Assembly (NCBI RefSeq): GCF_000711695.1
Contig: NW_013546965.1
Span: 1-64,000, forward strand
Direction: 5' to 3'
Source: Tilletiaria anomala UBC 951
Taxonomy: Eukaryota; Basidiomycota; Exobasidiomycetes; Georgefischeriales; Tilletiariaceae
DNA length: 64,000 nucleotides
This document shows positions 12,414 through 25,146 of this stretch, one piece after another. The notes beneath the pieces are model-generated. The model was not told the origin of the DNA. It searched no databases and saw only the letters and a program-made list of their open reading frames with translations. Numbering within the stretch: position 1 is the first letter of the stretch; every line of letters begins with the position of its first letter. Made by a program: the position numbers and the translations under genes.

Positions 12414-12600
12414 TGGCAAGTCTGTGGTCGAATAATATGTATGGTTGCAAAGCGGAAACAATTTGCAATTCAAAGGTCCGTCTCATGATACATGCGAGGG
12501 TTGACAACGACATCAGTACGAGGAGGGCAAGTGCAAACGTGACTTTGGAGGGAAGAACTTGCTGTGAGGGGGAAAGTGATTTTGCAATGGGCAATAGAGC

Positions 12601-15600
12601 TCAAGCATCTCCACGCAGAGTGTCGTCGATGGCCTTGTTGATGAGTACTTTGCGATCCGCGATTGAAGGGGCGTTGGGGAAGGAGGCGATCACAGCCTCT
12701 CTTGCTGAACGTTTGGTGACATTCATCAGACTCGGCTGTGCCGCAAGATATGTTCGAACAGCCTGGGTAATCTCGATATCCGAAGGATCGGTGCTTGCAC
12801 TGGGTGGCAGGGGGACGGCAGGGGATGCGAAGGGGTTGAACGTCGACTGTGGCCTGCTGGGCGCCAAGGCGGCACCCAAGTCCTGAGATACGGGCTGCAT
12901 GCCGAGGGCGCTCGGAGCTGGACCCGCTGGCATACTGTACATGGATGGCATGCCGTACATGGACGCCATCGGCCCCGACGGAACACCGTACATTGAGCCT
13001 TGCATTGGCAGCGCATACATGGACGCGAATGGCGTGCCAGGTGTCGTTGGGGCGCCGAAGCCCATAGACGGCATCCGTGAGGGCGCCATCGTGCCAGTGT
13101 GCAGAGAATTGGGGTTCGAGCCCTGCCTGGAGTGTGAGAGGACGTTGGTATTTTGGAAGAAGTCGCCTCCATAGTCCGACCCGGCTGGAGATGGGCTGTA
13201 GTGGCTGCCCTTGTAGACGCTGCCCGGTGTCGAGCCTGGCATCCGAGGTGGATTTGCGAATGGAGAGCCGCTAGCGCTTGTGATGCCAGTTCTGGTCGAC
13301 CCTTTGTCCCAGACTTCCTGCTGATATTCGCTAAACTTTTTGAGTGGGATCATTGAATCGTGGTAAGGCTCATCGTCTGTACCAGCGACAATTTTCTTGT
13401 TGCCTTTCTCCCCGACGACGATACGCGTTGTTCCCCACGAGAAGTCATCCATGTGCCAGAAGGAGTACATTGGCAGGAAGAAGGACCAGACAGGGTATGC
13501 CAAAATCTGTAACGAAACAGGCAAAGTCAGCAGAGGAGCAAAGGAGAAGCGTGCGAGACATGCTCAGACGCACGTAGATAACCATCCAGCCAATGTACTG
13601 CCATTGCCGTTTCAACAAGAAGATGAATGCTTGTAGACCATAGACAGCGCCGATCATGACGATGGAAATGATCGGGAGGGGGCCGTTACCAGTAGTGACC
13701 TCTACGATCAGGTATATCAAGTAAATGACCGTTGCTGGCGCTGCGATGGTACCAAGGAGGTCGATGAACACGATGAAGCGCATCGAGAACTGTAATCACA
13801 GACGGTGTCAATTTCGTAAAGGTCAACACTGTCGAGAAAGCAGTAATACTCACGAAGCAGAACCCGCAGAGCTCAGCCATGAGCATCAGCTCAGCAAGGT
13901 TGTGAACAGTCGAGTTGATCCATCGACGACGCTGAGAGAGCAAGATGCCCCAGCGATCGGGCGCCGAAGTGTGAGAGTGAGCGTCGGCCGTGAACTTGGT
14001 CCTGAACGCTGGGAAATGTTTCAACAGTAGAGTGGTCAGGTATCTGTCCTCCCCAAGCGAAAGTAGATTCTTCTTGTGCAACGTGTCGACCTTGTTCTCG
14101 CTATAGTCGTCAATGATGCGCGAGGACACGAACAACGGGCGTCCTTTGTCCGCGCTCCTAACACGGTAGAGCGAGCTGTCCGCGAGAAGCGGGGTCAGAG
14201 AACGTCGAGGGCCCTTGGGAGCGCAGGCGTAGACTCACAAGCATCCGGGAAGACATGTGACACTGCCGAAGAGAGACTCGAATGCCTTGGCCAAATTGTG
14301 CGAGATAAAGTATTCATACACTGGAACATGATCATAAATTTATCAGTGCATGTTCAGAATCATGGTGCAATTGGCCTGAACTTACCCTGGATCATGGTCC
14401 ACCAAGAACCCTCCTCGTTGTCTAGCTTGGTCTCACCGCACAGAGCGATGATGCGCGAGTCATCAGCCGCGACGGCGACAAGGCGGTTGAGCGAGTCTTC
14501 CTCGACGGACGTATCGGCGTCGACGGTCAGGACGTACTCGTAGAAAGCAGGGTCAATACCAATGACGTTTTTGCACTGATGTGTGATCTCGAGCTCCAGA
14601 GGCGACATAGGTGCGTCAAAGTGGACATGGTTGAGCCAGCGCATCATCATGATCTGTGTGTCGCGCTTGCCACGGTTTCCTGGGCGTGCGCGCTCGCTGG
14701 GGCGCCCGCACTTGACGACGACAATGTAGGGTACGACATGTCCTTCAAATTCGTACAGACCCGAGTAGACCTTGCCATAATTAAGCTGCTTGGAGCCATC
14801 TGCAATCGACTTGAACATCAGAGGCTCAGGATCAATGCGAGGGTCGACGCCGAGGATGTCAAGCACGATGCGAGGCGTAGGGAGCTCGTTACCGCTTCCG
14901 ACAATCATACCATCGCAGATAACGAATATCAGCTTGCGCTTGTCGTCGTATTTGAGGCCGGCGAGCGAATCGATCGTCTTGCGCAACGACTCTTCACCTT
15001 CGGTGTAGCATGGCACCTGGCAGATAACGAACTTGTCCTGCTGCTCTGGGTTGCGTTTCGGTGTCAGCTGTAGTGCGGCCAAGAACTTTGCCAGGATGGT
15101 CGCGACTAGGATGGCGGAGAAGGCGAGGAGTAGGTAATTCTGCACCTGGCACCTGGGCGTCTCCCTGTAGTCGACTTTGCCGACGAGGAAGTTGTTGTTG
15201 AGACAGGCCATGTTGGCGGACCGAGTGGTGCTGTTCATGCTGGCCAGAATGAAGTTGAAATCGCTCGAGACATCCGAACCGCGCTGCGTCCTGAAAAGGT
15301 CTGTGAGGTCTTTGTCGAGGAAGCTGTACAGCGTCGACTGCGGCGTGTAGGAGATGGTATAGAAGTAGTCGGTCAGATCGTAAACATTCTGATTGGCGAT
15401 GACCCAGTATTTGTAGCTGCCTTGCTCGGCGATCTTCTTCTTGCTGTAGACATAGTGGCCCTTGTAGTACTTGCGCATGAACGGCAGGAACCGGTCCGGG
15501 TACCATGAATCTTTGGCCAGCTTGGACGTCTTGTCCTGCTGCAGGTTGCCACTGGTGTGCACAGCCTGCCCGGGCACTACGTTAATGATGTTAGTGTTGT

Positions 15601-18600
15601 TCGGGTTGTTCTGCAGCTGCATGGTGTTGTCCGTCACGAGGCCGGCGCAGCCAACGGACAGTGGGACGGGGAAGAAGAGTGTCAAGTCCTTGCCGGCGAA
15701 CATAGAGAGCGTGTCCTGGTCGGTCAGCGCAAAGTTGCTGGCGTAATCCGAGTGCGAGCCGCGCCAGAACTTGCTGATATCGTAGACGGAGCCTGCGACA
15801 GCAACGTAAAACTTGTCCGGCAGTTCGTACGCGCTAAGCTGCTGTTCGTTCCAGGCAATGTTCTGGTCGGGGCAGAGGATGCGGCCGAAGGCGATGATGT
15901 AGAAGAGGATGATGCCATTGAACAAGAGGATGAGCAGGCAGATCGCTGTCTTCTCGCGCCACGCGAAGCGGACGTCCGGGCGCTTCATCCTGCCGCAGCT
16001 GGATAATAGGAAGCTCGGGATCCACCAGGTAAGCGTCCAGACGATGCGCTTCCACCATTTGCGAACGGAAGTTACGCCGCCTTCCTCCTCGATCGCGTCG
16101 AGTGGCTTGGCTTTCAGATCGCCTTCCTTCTCTAGCGCACCTGCCATGCCTGGATTGACGTCGCCGTATGCTTGGCGCTCCCATTCACCTCCAGCGCCAG
16201 CAACACCAGCCGCGCCCCAAAATGCCTGATCCTCACCTTTTCCGCCGGGCCCATCGGCGGGCGAGCGGAAGGGATCAGAGGAATTGGACAGCTGGCGCGG
16301 CAGATCGTCGACCCGCAGGTTGCGCAAGCCGTTCTTGTCATTGGCGTCATTGCTGCTGCTACTGTTGAAGGAAGGCATGCGGGACGTCTTGCCGCTACCC
16401 GGTGGGTAGAGGCTCGGCGAACGGGCCTCGTCGCCAGCGCCGGCGCCGGCGCTGGGAGGGTGGTACGAGTACATGTCGACTTCTGTGGCGCGCATGCGAT
16501 CCTCCATCTTACGCCAGACGGCGTACGAGAGCCAGACGTTGCTGCCGCCGATCGCGTAGTCCTGCCCCTCCCTCCAGGCGTTGGCAATGGCGACTGCTTG
16601 AATCTTGCCCTTGGCGTCATCCGCACCGGTCGCGATGGCGATGGGCACAACAAGCTCGGCGTAGCGGAGGCAGAAGTCGCCGTGCGTGTAGGTGGCGACG
16701 AACTCGGCGCGGCGGCGCGCGATAAGGTCCGGGAGGAGCAGCGCGCGGACCTGGCTCCTGACGCGGCGGACGTCGAACGAGTTGGCCTGCGAGATGTCGT
16801 TGGGGCGGATGCACAGCACTGACCAGACCTGCCCCAGCCCGGCGGCGGCGCGGTCAATCGCGCCCAGCATCTCGGAGAGCGTGGCGTTCAGTTGGCGGGT
16901 GACGCCGTACATCTTGGTCGGGTCGAGCAGCGGCTCGGTACTTGCAGCGCGGGGGTTGTCCAGCTGCGTGATCTTGCGCAGCGGGCGCACGGTGACCTGG
17001 GCACTGGCGATGACGCTGGGGTCGAGCGGGTGCTGCTCGGTCGCCAGGCTGGGGCCGGCGAAAAGCTTTGCGACAAAGGCGTCGGCGCTGTCGCGGAGGA
17101 GGCTGACGAACTGCGCGTCGAACGCGTCCACCTCGTGCTCGACGAGGTGCTCGGACGTGTACGTTGTGTCACCCTGGTAGTGCTGCACGCCAAAGCGGCC
17201 ACGGCCGGCGCCTAACTGCGGGTCGGCGTTGCTGTGCGCGTAGAGCGCGTGCGACGAGACGTATGCGGCGTGCACGGCAAACGTATCGAGCTCGACGAGC
17301 AGTGCCGCGTCGGCCTCCTCGGTCATCTTGCCGGCGCGCACGCGGTGCACGGCCTTGTCCATGGCGCCGAGAATGCCAGCGGGCTTGCGGTCCACGACGC
17401 TGGCGCCGATGGCGCTGCTGCCGCGCAGCAGCTCGACGCACGCGGTGTTGTCCGCGCCGCCGCCGGGGATGATGGGCGGGAGCGGGACGCCGTCAGCGAG
17501 GATCGCGGCGTTCGGCGGGAGCGCATCGTCAAAGACGCGGCGCGTCTGCCAGTTCTGCACAATCTCCGCGAGCAAATTGGTGCAGAACTCCTCGTGCTGG
17601 CTTGGCAGCCCTTGCGACGATGCCGATCCCGCCGCAGCGGCTGGCCCGCTGACCGAGCTGCCGGCACGGCTCTGGTAGCCGGGCGTGTCGAGCTGCACGA
17701 TGAGCGTTGCGGTCGCCTCAGCGGCAGGCGGCGCGGCTGCACTTGCGCCTGTGGCTGCGGACGCAGCGGTCGGCGCAACCTTGTGGTTGGCCGTCTCGAC
17801 GATGAATGCGAAGAGGGTGGCGTAGAGGTCGCGCATGAGAGCGTCGCGCTGCGCAGCTGCAGCATGTGCGTTGAGGAGGCTGGTAACGAGCTCACGCTTG
17901 ACGAGGCGGGACCGGTGCGTGAGCGCCTGGCGGAGGGCGTCGGCGTCGACGCAGAGCAGATCTGCGGCGTCGGCGAGCACATCGGGGTTGGTGATGTGCG
18001 CAGCTTCGAAGGATGCATCGGTACCGTTGTGGTCGCTGAAGGCGAGGTTGCCGAGAAGGAGGATGGCGGAGAGGAGAGTAAAGATGGACGTCATGTGTTT
18101 GGACTTGAACCCGAGCTGCTTCATCGCGGCTCGCAGCTCGTCCAACATGATCGAGTCGTCACTCGATGGCCCGCCGGGAAGGCGGTAGCAGCCGGATGAT
18201 GCGAGCAAGTCGTATGTCGTGACGTCGTCGAGGCGGAGCGCGTCGCGTTCTTCGGCCGTCGCGCCCGCAAGGATCTGGTAGAAGACGTGGAAGGTGCGCT
18301 CCTCGCTGGCGAGCCGGTGCATGCGCCGCTTGTCGAGCCCGAACGTGAACACCTGCGCGCCGCACAGGCGCCCCTCGGTCGTATAGTGCAGCTCCGAGTA
18401 GCGGCTGAAGCGCGAGGCATTGGCGTTGGAGCGCGTCTTGGCGTAGCCAAAGGCGGTGAGGACTGTATCAAAGTTTTTGACCTGCTCGGCCAGCTTGCGC
18501 TCGCGCTTCGTCGCCGACGCGGATAGCCGCAGGAGCTGCGACGTGACGAGCTTAGAGGTGAACGACTTTCCTGACTCGGTGGCGCCACTGGGGGAAATCC

Positions 18601-19035
18601 GATCCGCATTGCGCGGGCGAGACAGTCAGGCCCGCCCACCAGAAACGAAGAAAGAAGAGCGAGAACTCACGAGTACACGATCGCCTGCGACTTTTTCGTG
18701 CGGCGCATGGCATGGTACGCCCTAGCGGCGAGCTCATACGGATGCGGCGGTAGCACGTCGATTGGGCTGGTCCGCTTTTCCTGGTCCCACTTGGTGTCTG
18801 CGTAGCACTTGAGCGCATACGCCTCTGCGCTGGCCTCGTTGAGGTTGGCAAGCATACGGAGCGGATTGACGACGACGAGCGTGCTTGATGCGAGCCGCGT
18901 GTACGGCTGGTCGCTGCGGAAGCGCTGCTGGAGTAGAGCGAGGACCGCATCGTCCGACGGATAGACGGTCGTGCTCGCATTGGACGAGACGAGCGAGACC
19001 AGGTCGGCCGAGGAGCCGGTGGTGAACTGACTCAT
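12601..19035 (-). CDS. Class V chitin synthase with myosin-like motor domain
   Basis: Six exons (19035-18671, 18587-14386, 14320-14239, 14175-13854, 13789-13574, 13506-12601) encode 2030 residues. Order: myosin-like head (~1-780) with P-loop GATESGKS formed across intron 1, switch I NANASRF and switch II DTPGYQ; transmembrane helices; a cytochrome b5-like fold ([14 protein letters not shown]); the chitin synthase core with LTVDADT, GEDRYLT and QRRRW (about residue 1631); more transmembrane helices; a Met/Pro/Ser-rich linker; and a DEK-C domain (last ~60 residues). It transfers GlcNAc from UDP-GlcNAc to chitin at the plasma membrane. The arrangement matches Ustilago Mcs1, needed for hyphal walls and virulence. 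Introns are 63-83 nt. A 1.2 kb upstream gap is its promoter. Confidence 0.96.
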
Positions 19036-20229
19036 GGTGGTGTGAGTGGCAGCACGGCGTGTTGAGTGCCGTCAAAAAAGCAAAAAAAAAACAGACAGCC
19101 TTCGCTTCAGCGCAAGATGAGGATAAGAATGTGGTCCGTGCTGGGCGGCGACACCGTTTGGCGTTCGCGATAGCTGCCTGCGATTTCGAGCGATCAGACA
19201 GTGCCGGTGTGATGCTGCCGGCGGAATTTATTCTCCTGGCACCTGGCTAAGGATGGAAGAGGCGAACCGGCAAGCAGAACCCCACCAGCCAGCCGGCGGG
19301 CCAATGAGAGAGCAAGCAGCCCGATTTCTGGCGGTTAATGAAATTGAATGTGGTGGACCCCCCCTTGCACGTTGCTTGCCGCTGCAGGTGGGTGGATGAG
19401 TGGACGGATAGATGGGGGGCGGTAAAAGATGAATGCACGCCTCTGTGTGCGCCTGGAGATCGTTGTCTGCCAAGCCCCTTTCTCTCTCTACTGGACCCCC
19501 TTTCTCTCTTGCTCTTGTACCCTTCTTCTCGATGAAGAGACGGCGAGGTAGTGGTGGTGGTTTGAGGGGATGGCATGGCATGGGCTTTACGCAGCAGGCA
19601 GGCATCAGAGCGGAGAGGAGCGCGGATAATTCGAGTGGTGCGTGAATAATTCATCCACCCAACTATTATGGCACGCTTAGAGACTAGTAGCGGTGTCCCG
19701 CGGCAGTCCACTCAGCAGACAGAGAAGGGGGGAGGAAATAAATCAAGCATGGAAAAAGAAAGAATGGTTTGCTTGAATTTGCCGGCATCCACGCACTCTC
19801 CCAGCAGCTTCAAGTGCCCAGTGTGCTATGGTGGGTGCCCAACCCTTCCCCAATCCCTTTGTTTCTTTTTTCCTGCATGTAGCAACTCGCTCCTCTCCTA
19901 ACGGGCGGAACGACATGATTCGATTGGATTCGATTCGATCCCACCAACCGCTTCTCTCTTGTAGAATACAAGCGCGCACGCCGCCGTCGTTGTTCCGAAT
20001 CAAATCAAATCGGCCGCAGGAGGACAAGCGGAGCGATCGGGGGACGTCATACATGGTGGGGTGGATGTTTGCTACTGCTGGTCGATTTCAACCCGTTTCG
20101 ATCGCATGGCAGCAGTACGTAGCTGGTAGGATAGGTGCGAATTGCAGTCGGGAATCGCCTGTGCCAGGCCTGCTTTGGCTCAACGAATTGATCAACACAT
20201 CGATTAAAAAGATTGTCCCTCGTCGTGTA
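19036..20229. promoter_or_regulatory. Upstream region of the chitin synthase gene
   Basis: About 1.2 kb between two minus-strand genes: promoter and 5' UTR of the chitin synthase plus the 3' UTR of the KCH gene. It has CT-rich tracts on the plus strand (about 19460-19520) and a cluster of GATTCGATT-type short repeats at about 19916-19940. No coding signal seen. Confidence 0.5.
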
Positions 20230-22712
20230 TCATCGATCATAGTACGTGTCTAGCACGGAATCATGCTTGCCGCCACCGCCGCCTAGAGGCTGCTGCTGTG
20301 GCTCGTCCTCTCCAGCAGCACCGGAAACGTACTGCGCGTAGATGTCCTCAAAGTTCATCGACGACTGCCGCGACGAGCCGCTGACCCCCCCGCCACGGCC
20401 ACCGCCATCGAAGCTTGCACCACCATGGTGAGCCGCCTCACTGTGCAGGTGCTGCTGTTGCTGCGGCGGCGGGGCGCTCCCAGCCCTGAGCTGTGCAAAG
20501 AAGCTCGAACCTTCCTCGGCTTCCGCATCGGCGTCGGCGTGCGAAGACGGATAGATCAGCGGCACAGGCTGCCGCGCCTGCATCTGATACTGCTCTGCAG
20601 ATGGCTCCTGGAACGAGCCCTGCTGGCCATATGCCTGCCCGTAACCTTGATGCGCGTATGGTTGCTGCTGCTTCTGTTGATGCGGCTGGTACTGCCGATG
20701 ATCCGGCAGCTGTTCTTCCGCGTACGGCATGTATGCACCCAGATCCGGCAACTGCTGCCGCCGCTGTGGCCCCGCCTGCGCCTGTGGAGGCATGGGAGGC
20801 GGGTACTCCAGACCCTGCACGCCGCTCGTCTGCGCATGCTGCAGTGGCGGAAAGTCGAGACCGACGTCTGCCACCATGGTCGGTGCCGGCGCCATCGGCG
20901 GAGCCGCCGCTGCTGCCGATCCAGACTCCGATACTGACCGTGACACAGGCCCTGACGCTGACCTCGAACCGAGAGGCCAGCCTTGTTGAGAATGCGACTG
21001 CACAGGCGCGAGCTTCGGAGAGTAGCCCGCAGCAGCGTGGTCTGGGGGATATCCGTACGGATCGGCAAACGGTGCGCAGGGGGGCACCATCTGGCCATGC
21101 CCGTGCGAGGGGGCCCAATCACCACCGCCATTGCCAACGAGATCATGCATGTGGCCTTGGATGCGCACCGGCATGGCGTCAGGGCTGAGCGTATTCGGCG
21201 TGCTCCACCCGTCCGTCCCCGCGACACCTGCACCGCCCATGCCGCCCGCATAACCAGCGTGCGCCACCAAGTGCGCACTGCTGGCATTTTCGTCTGCGCC
21301 GCCATACATCCCGCCGCCACCGCCATTATCATAGTGTCCGATCGTGCTCGCGGGTGGGGTCATGCCCATGCCGATAAACGCACCCGGGGGGAAGCCAGGA
21401 CTTTCTGCGAATCCCATGCCTGGCACATCGCCAGGCGGGACCATCGCGCTCGCGACGCTCCCAACCCGCTTGTGCCCTACAACAGAGCCAGCAGCACTGT
21501 TCGGGTTGGAAGCCTTGCTGTCGTCAGCAAGGAGGTCGACATCGAGCGTCGGAAGTGTCGGCTGCGGGATGGCGCGCCCAACGATTTCGCCCTTTTTGTT
21601 CTTCAGGTGAGAGAAATCGCCCTCGGCCTCTCTGCGTGCGATTGCTGCCTGCTTGGCCAGTCGCTGCTTTTTCTTGAAACGCACCAGCTCACTGATCCGT
21701 TTATCAATCTTGTGGCAGCAGTACTCTTTTAGGTTGCCCTTGATATAACACAGCATAGGCAGGTACATCAGGCCCGCGATCAGGAGCAGAATCATCGAGG
21801 CCGCAAAAACGAGGACGGTGAACAGCATCGTGATGAGCAGAGCAGCGGTGAGCCACGAGCCTTCGTAGTAGTCGCTGAACTCGGTGCTAAAACCCTTGCA
21901 CTTGGCAAAGTTGAACAAGGTCAGTGCGTTGATTGTTTGGCGAGGACCATCGGCAACGAGGAGGCGTTTCCATCCTTTGAAGGTGAAGAAGATGAAGAAA
22001 GCAAATTCGTCCTTCTTCTTCTTTGAATTGTTGATCTGGCAGAAGAAGCAAAAGTGGTTGTAACTTCGCATCGAGTAGTAGTTGTTTGCCATCACGTTCC
22101 TGAGTTGAAACGCAGAGAATTCAGCGGACTTGACCTCTGTCTGATGCCTACATTCTGTATGAACTCACGTGTACGCATAGCTGATATCTCTACTTCTGAC
22201 AATTGCGCGAGTTTTGTGCGCTTCATATGCGAGGAGCAGGAACGAGAAGAGGATACAGCCGCAGAAAATCCATTTTGAGTAGTCGATCGAGACGTAAAAG
22301 CTGCTGCCACCATTCTTGTCGCAGTTCTGGTAGATGCTCGAGCGGAAGTGTCCGATGGCCAGCAGTGTCACAGCTGTGTAGATGTCGGCAATGTACACTG
22401 CGAACGACTTGGCGATCAGACTCCAGAGCAGGCCATATCTGTGCATGTCGAAGGTAAAATTCGGGTACGCGCATAGATAAGCGACAAAGGTGGATAAGTC
22501 AGCTGGCATGAGCGGATATGCTCACCTGAGCTGAGTCAGGCATCCCCTAGACCGATAATCCCGGACATCAATGAAATCAAACTGCGAACGTAGAGCCATT
22601 CACTAGGGTCAGCCCAAGGTACACGAGACTCTGCGTCGTAGCCAGCACGACGCGCCTTGTGATCTGGCACCTCCTCGCGCTTCCAATCTGCGCTGTGTCC
22701 ACAAAAGCACAT
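20230..22712 (-). CDS. KCH-family low-affinity K+ transporter
   Basis: Four exons (22712-22656, 22581-22526, 22438-22169, 22099-20230) give 750 residues. The first ~300 residues match the fungal KCH family (yeast Kch1, Kch2/Prm6): WKREEVPDHKFDFIDV, the SFAVYIADIYTAVTLL helix, the block FFTFKGWKRLLVADGPRQ and two later helices ending LMYLPMLCYI. These proteins bring in K+ at the plasma membrane and promote Ca2+ influx during the pheromone and ER-stress responses. The remaining ~450 residues are a disordered Gln/Pro/Gly-rich tail. Restoring VPDHKFDFIDV requires an intron (22655-22582, 74 nt) with a GC donor (AAG then GCGCGT) and a normal CAG acceptor. An additional 5' UTR intron is likely (donor GTAAGA near 22815). 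Confidence 0.88.
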
Positions 22713-23643
22713 TATAGCTATGCAAGCACGGCTCAAGTCCCCGTGCTGGAAATAGTGTGATTAGCATCGCATTTTCAAGGGGGGAATTGCGTCGACGTTG
22801 TGAGATGATGTGTCTTACCCAGTGGCGTGCAAAGCGTGAGCGCGAATCCGATCGCCCAATGAAAGTGCGTGAGTTTCAAAGCCTGAAGACGGATATATTT
22901 CGGAGGTCGTGGTCGAAGAGCTGCTCGCCAGCGAGCCGCTATCCCACCATCTACTCTTGGATGTTAGAACTGACGTTAGGCGTACGAGAATTGAGAGTAG
23001 AGGAGTGACGATTGCGCGTTCGGGAGAGGGAGCGGCTCTGCCTCCCCTCGTGACGACACACACGAGAAGCAGGGTGGAGCCGGCAGGGGACGGAAAGGGG
23101 AACGAGGGAGAGAGAGGCCGAGGAGGGTCGTGAAGGAAGGCGTGAGGTGAAGGGGGTGTAGAGAAGCCGGGGGAGGTTGAATAGTATTGATGATGGCCAA
23201 GGCAGGGAGCTAATGAGTTGGTTCTTGGGAGAGCAAGCTGCGAGAGGTGTTACATGTAGGCACAGGAGCAGTGTGCCAGATGGCCGGCCAGATGCCGCGA
23301 GACAGCGACAGGAGTGCCGACGCGTAGCTGGCGGCAACGAAAGCCTTTGTGCCAAATGTATGTGGCACCGGGGCTGTGTGTTCCTATCCGTCACGTGCCA
23401 ATGCATTGAACCAAATCCATATTGCCAGGTTACTTCTCGTGATTGTATCAGTCGCAGAATCGCCTTGAGAATCACTTCGCGTCGAATGTGGCATGTATTG
23501 TAAGAGAGCATGGTTGGATCTCGGATACATGCGAATAGCACCTTGACCGGCTCCACCCGGCGGTAGCTTAAAATCACCCTGTCCGGTTCCCATTGCCGCC
23601 GACCCCATGCTTGTGCATCACCGCAAAAGCTCACACGACACGC
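22713..23643. other. Intergenic, promoter side of the KCH gene
   Basis: 930 bp between two minus-strand genes. The open minus frame at 22951-23634 has a biased Ser/Arg/Leu composition from CT-rich DNA and no motif. A donor-acceptor pair (near 22815 and 22750) fits a 5' UTR intron of the KCH transcript. Confidence 0.5.
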
Positions 23644-25146
23644 TCAATCCTCCTCCATCGCATTCGGCCCGCGGCCGGCCGCGATCTCGTCTCGTGCCCA
23701 GTACACAAAGTCATCAATGACCGACGGCCAGGCACCTTCGAGAAAAAAATGGGCAGGTGGGCAAGCAGATTCGCGTGCCAGCGTCAGTCTCGGTTGCTGT
23801 TAAAGCATGATGGCACGCGATCGCAGCCTTGGCAACACGACGTACCATCCTCATCATGGTTCTTAAAGTCTTGATCGATCTCCTTTGTAAATTCGAGGAA
23901 CTATGTGTCGAAGGATTGAAGCGCGTAGGAAGTCAGCGTTTCCTCGTAGTTGTGCGACTCAGGAGCGAGAAAGGTATAGCACGCACCAGTGCCCAAGTAT
24001 CCTTTGACACGGCGCGGCCATCAGTCTTCTCTTTTAGATATCGTTTCCACATCTCCAACTGGCCTTGAGTAAAGCTCCCGTTGCTGCTCCCGTCCGACTT
24101 TGCAAATGTAGGAGCATGTGGGATGATCAAGTCCCAGAATGCAATGGCAGTCTCGAGATCTGTCACATGATGCAGGGCGACGGTCAGCGATGCCGTCCTG
24201 TTGCTCACAATCTAGCGTCACACAGTACAGTTGGGCACATACCTAGACTCTTTTGACCTTCCCGCCTCGCAAAGCCGTAGGTGAATTCGTACGTCTTTGT
24301 GTACAGGCCACCGCTCTCTGATGGCGAGCCGTTCGCAACGTTGTTGACGCTGCTGCCCGCCTCAGTCCGAACGCGCCTGTCTTCTTGAAAATCTTTTCGA
24401 AGGCCAACAAGAACCTGTTTTTGCGCTTCGATCGTAGCCGCTTTGTCGAGCAGCAACCACCCTTTGATGAAGTCTGCTCGTTTGAATTTGCCCATGGCAG
24501 GGGCTTTGAGGTAGAAGCAGAGCGCGAGCACGACGACGTCTTCTAGATCTAGCCCGAGATGCGCAAAGTACTCTTGTGTGCCTTCGATATCCATCTCGTC
24601 CGCACCTTCTTCTGAATACGTATACGGGGCGAACGTCAGTCGTGTTACAGCCCCATGCTCGAAGCTAGCTTCCACGGGCAGAGTCACCGTCTCTGACGAA
24701 AGCGCACCTTTGTAGTCATCGAACAACTTTCCCAGCTTCTCCGTAGCCTCTTTTACCTTCTTCTTCTCCATACTGCTTGAAGAGCCCGCCTTGGCCGCAT
24801 TGGATATAGCGACCGGGTCATTGTAGAAATCATCTACAGCGGCCTCGACACGATAGGAGTTGTTCTTAAGCAGCCGCGTAGCATCGGCAGTCGAGGCATT
24901 CGTGATGGCACGGAAGCTACGCAGAGCGGCTTCTTTTGATGTTTTGGTGGACTAGTGAAATGGATGATGAAATTGGCCGAGCGAGTATGTCAGACAACGG
25001 ATTCACAAGAGTTAATGTGCCAACAAAGGTATCCTGTGCTACCGCAAAAGTGCTCGTTCTGCCTTGCGAGCCACAGCGCATCATGCTGGACCATGTGCAG
25101 CGTATATGTACGGGCAATGCTAGTAATAGGACGCTTTTCTCACCAT
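23644..25146 (-). CDS. DCN1: DCN1-like cullin neddylation factor
   Basis: Exons 25146-25144, 24951-24243, 24159-23987, 23900-23846 and 23735-23644 give about 343 residues. The N-terminal part is UBA-like: FRAITNASTADATRLLKNNS and VEAAVDDFYND. The potentiating neddylation domain follows: LGLDLEDVVVLALCFYLKA, FARREGQKSLDLETAIAFWDL, VSKDTWAL, then DEDGAWPSVIDDFVYW. DCN1 acts as a scaffold E3 that helps Ubc12 load Nedd8 onto cullins. A low-complexity insertion of ~30 residues lies before YEFTYGFA. The only start I can support is an ATG directly abutting a GTGAG donor, so exon 1 would contribute only Met. That start is tentative; the rest is firm. All other introns are 83-110 nt GT-AG. Confidence 0.88.

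Noticed and set aside
13100-13130. GGTTCGAGCCC, resembling a tRNA B box
   Set aside because: Lies in the coding linker of the chitin synthase and has no A box or cloverleaf around it.
17234-18199. 321-codon plus-strand frame inside the chitin synthase gene
   Set aside because: Antisense shadow of the GC-rich myosin-like head coding sequence.
22951-23634. 227-codon minus-strand frame upstream of the KCH gene
   Set aside because: Biased composition from CT-rich DNA, no motif; better seen as promoter and 5' UTR.
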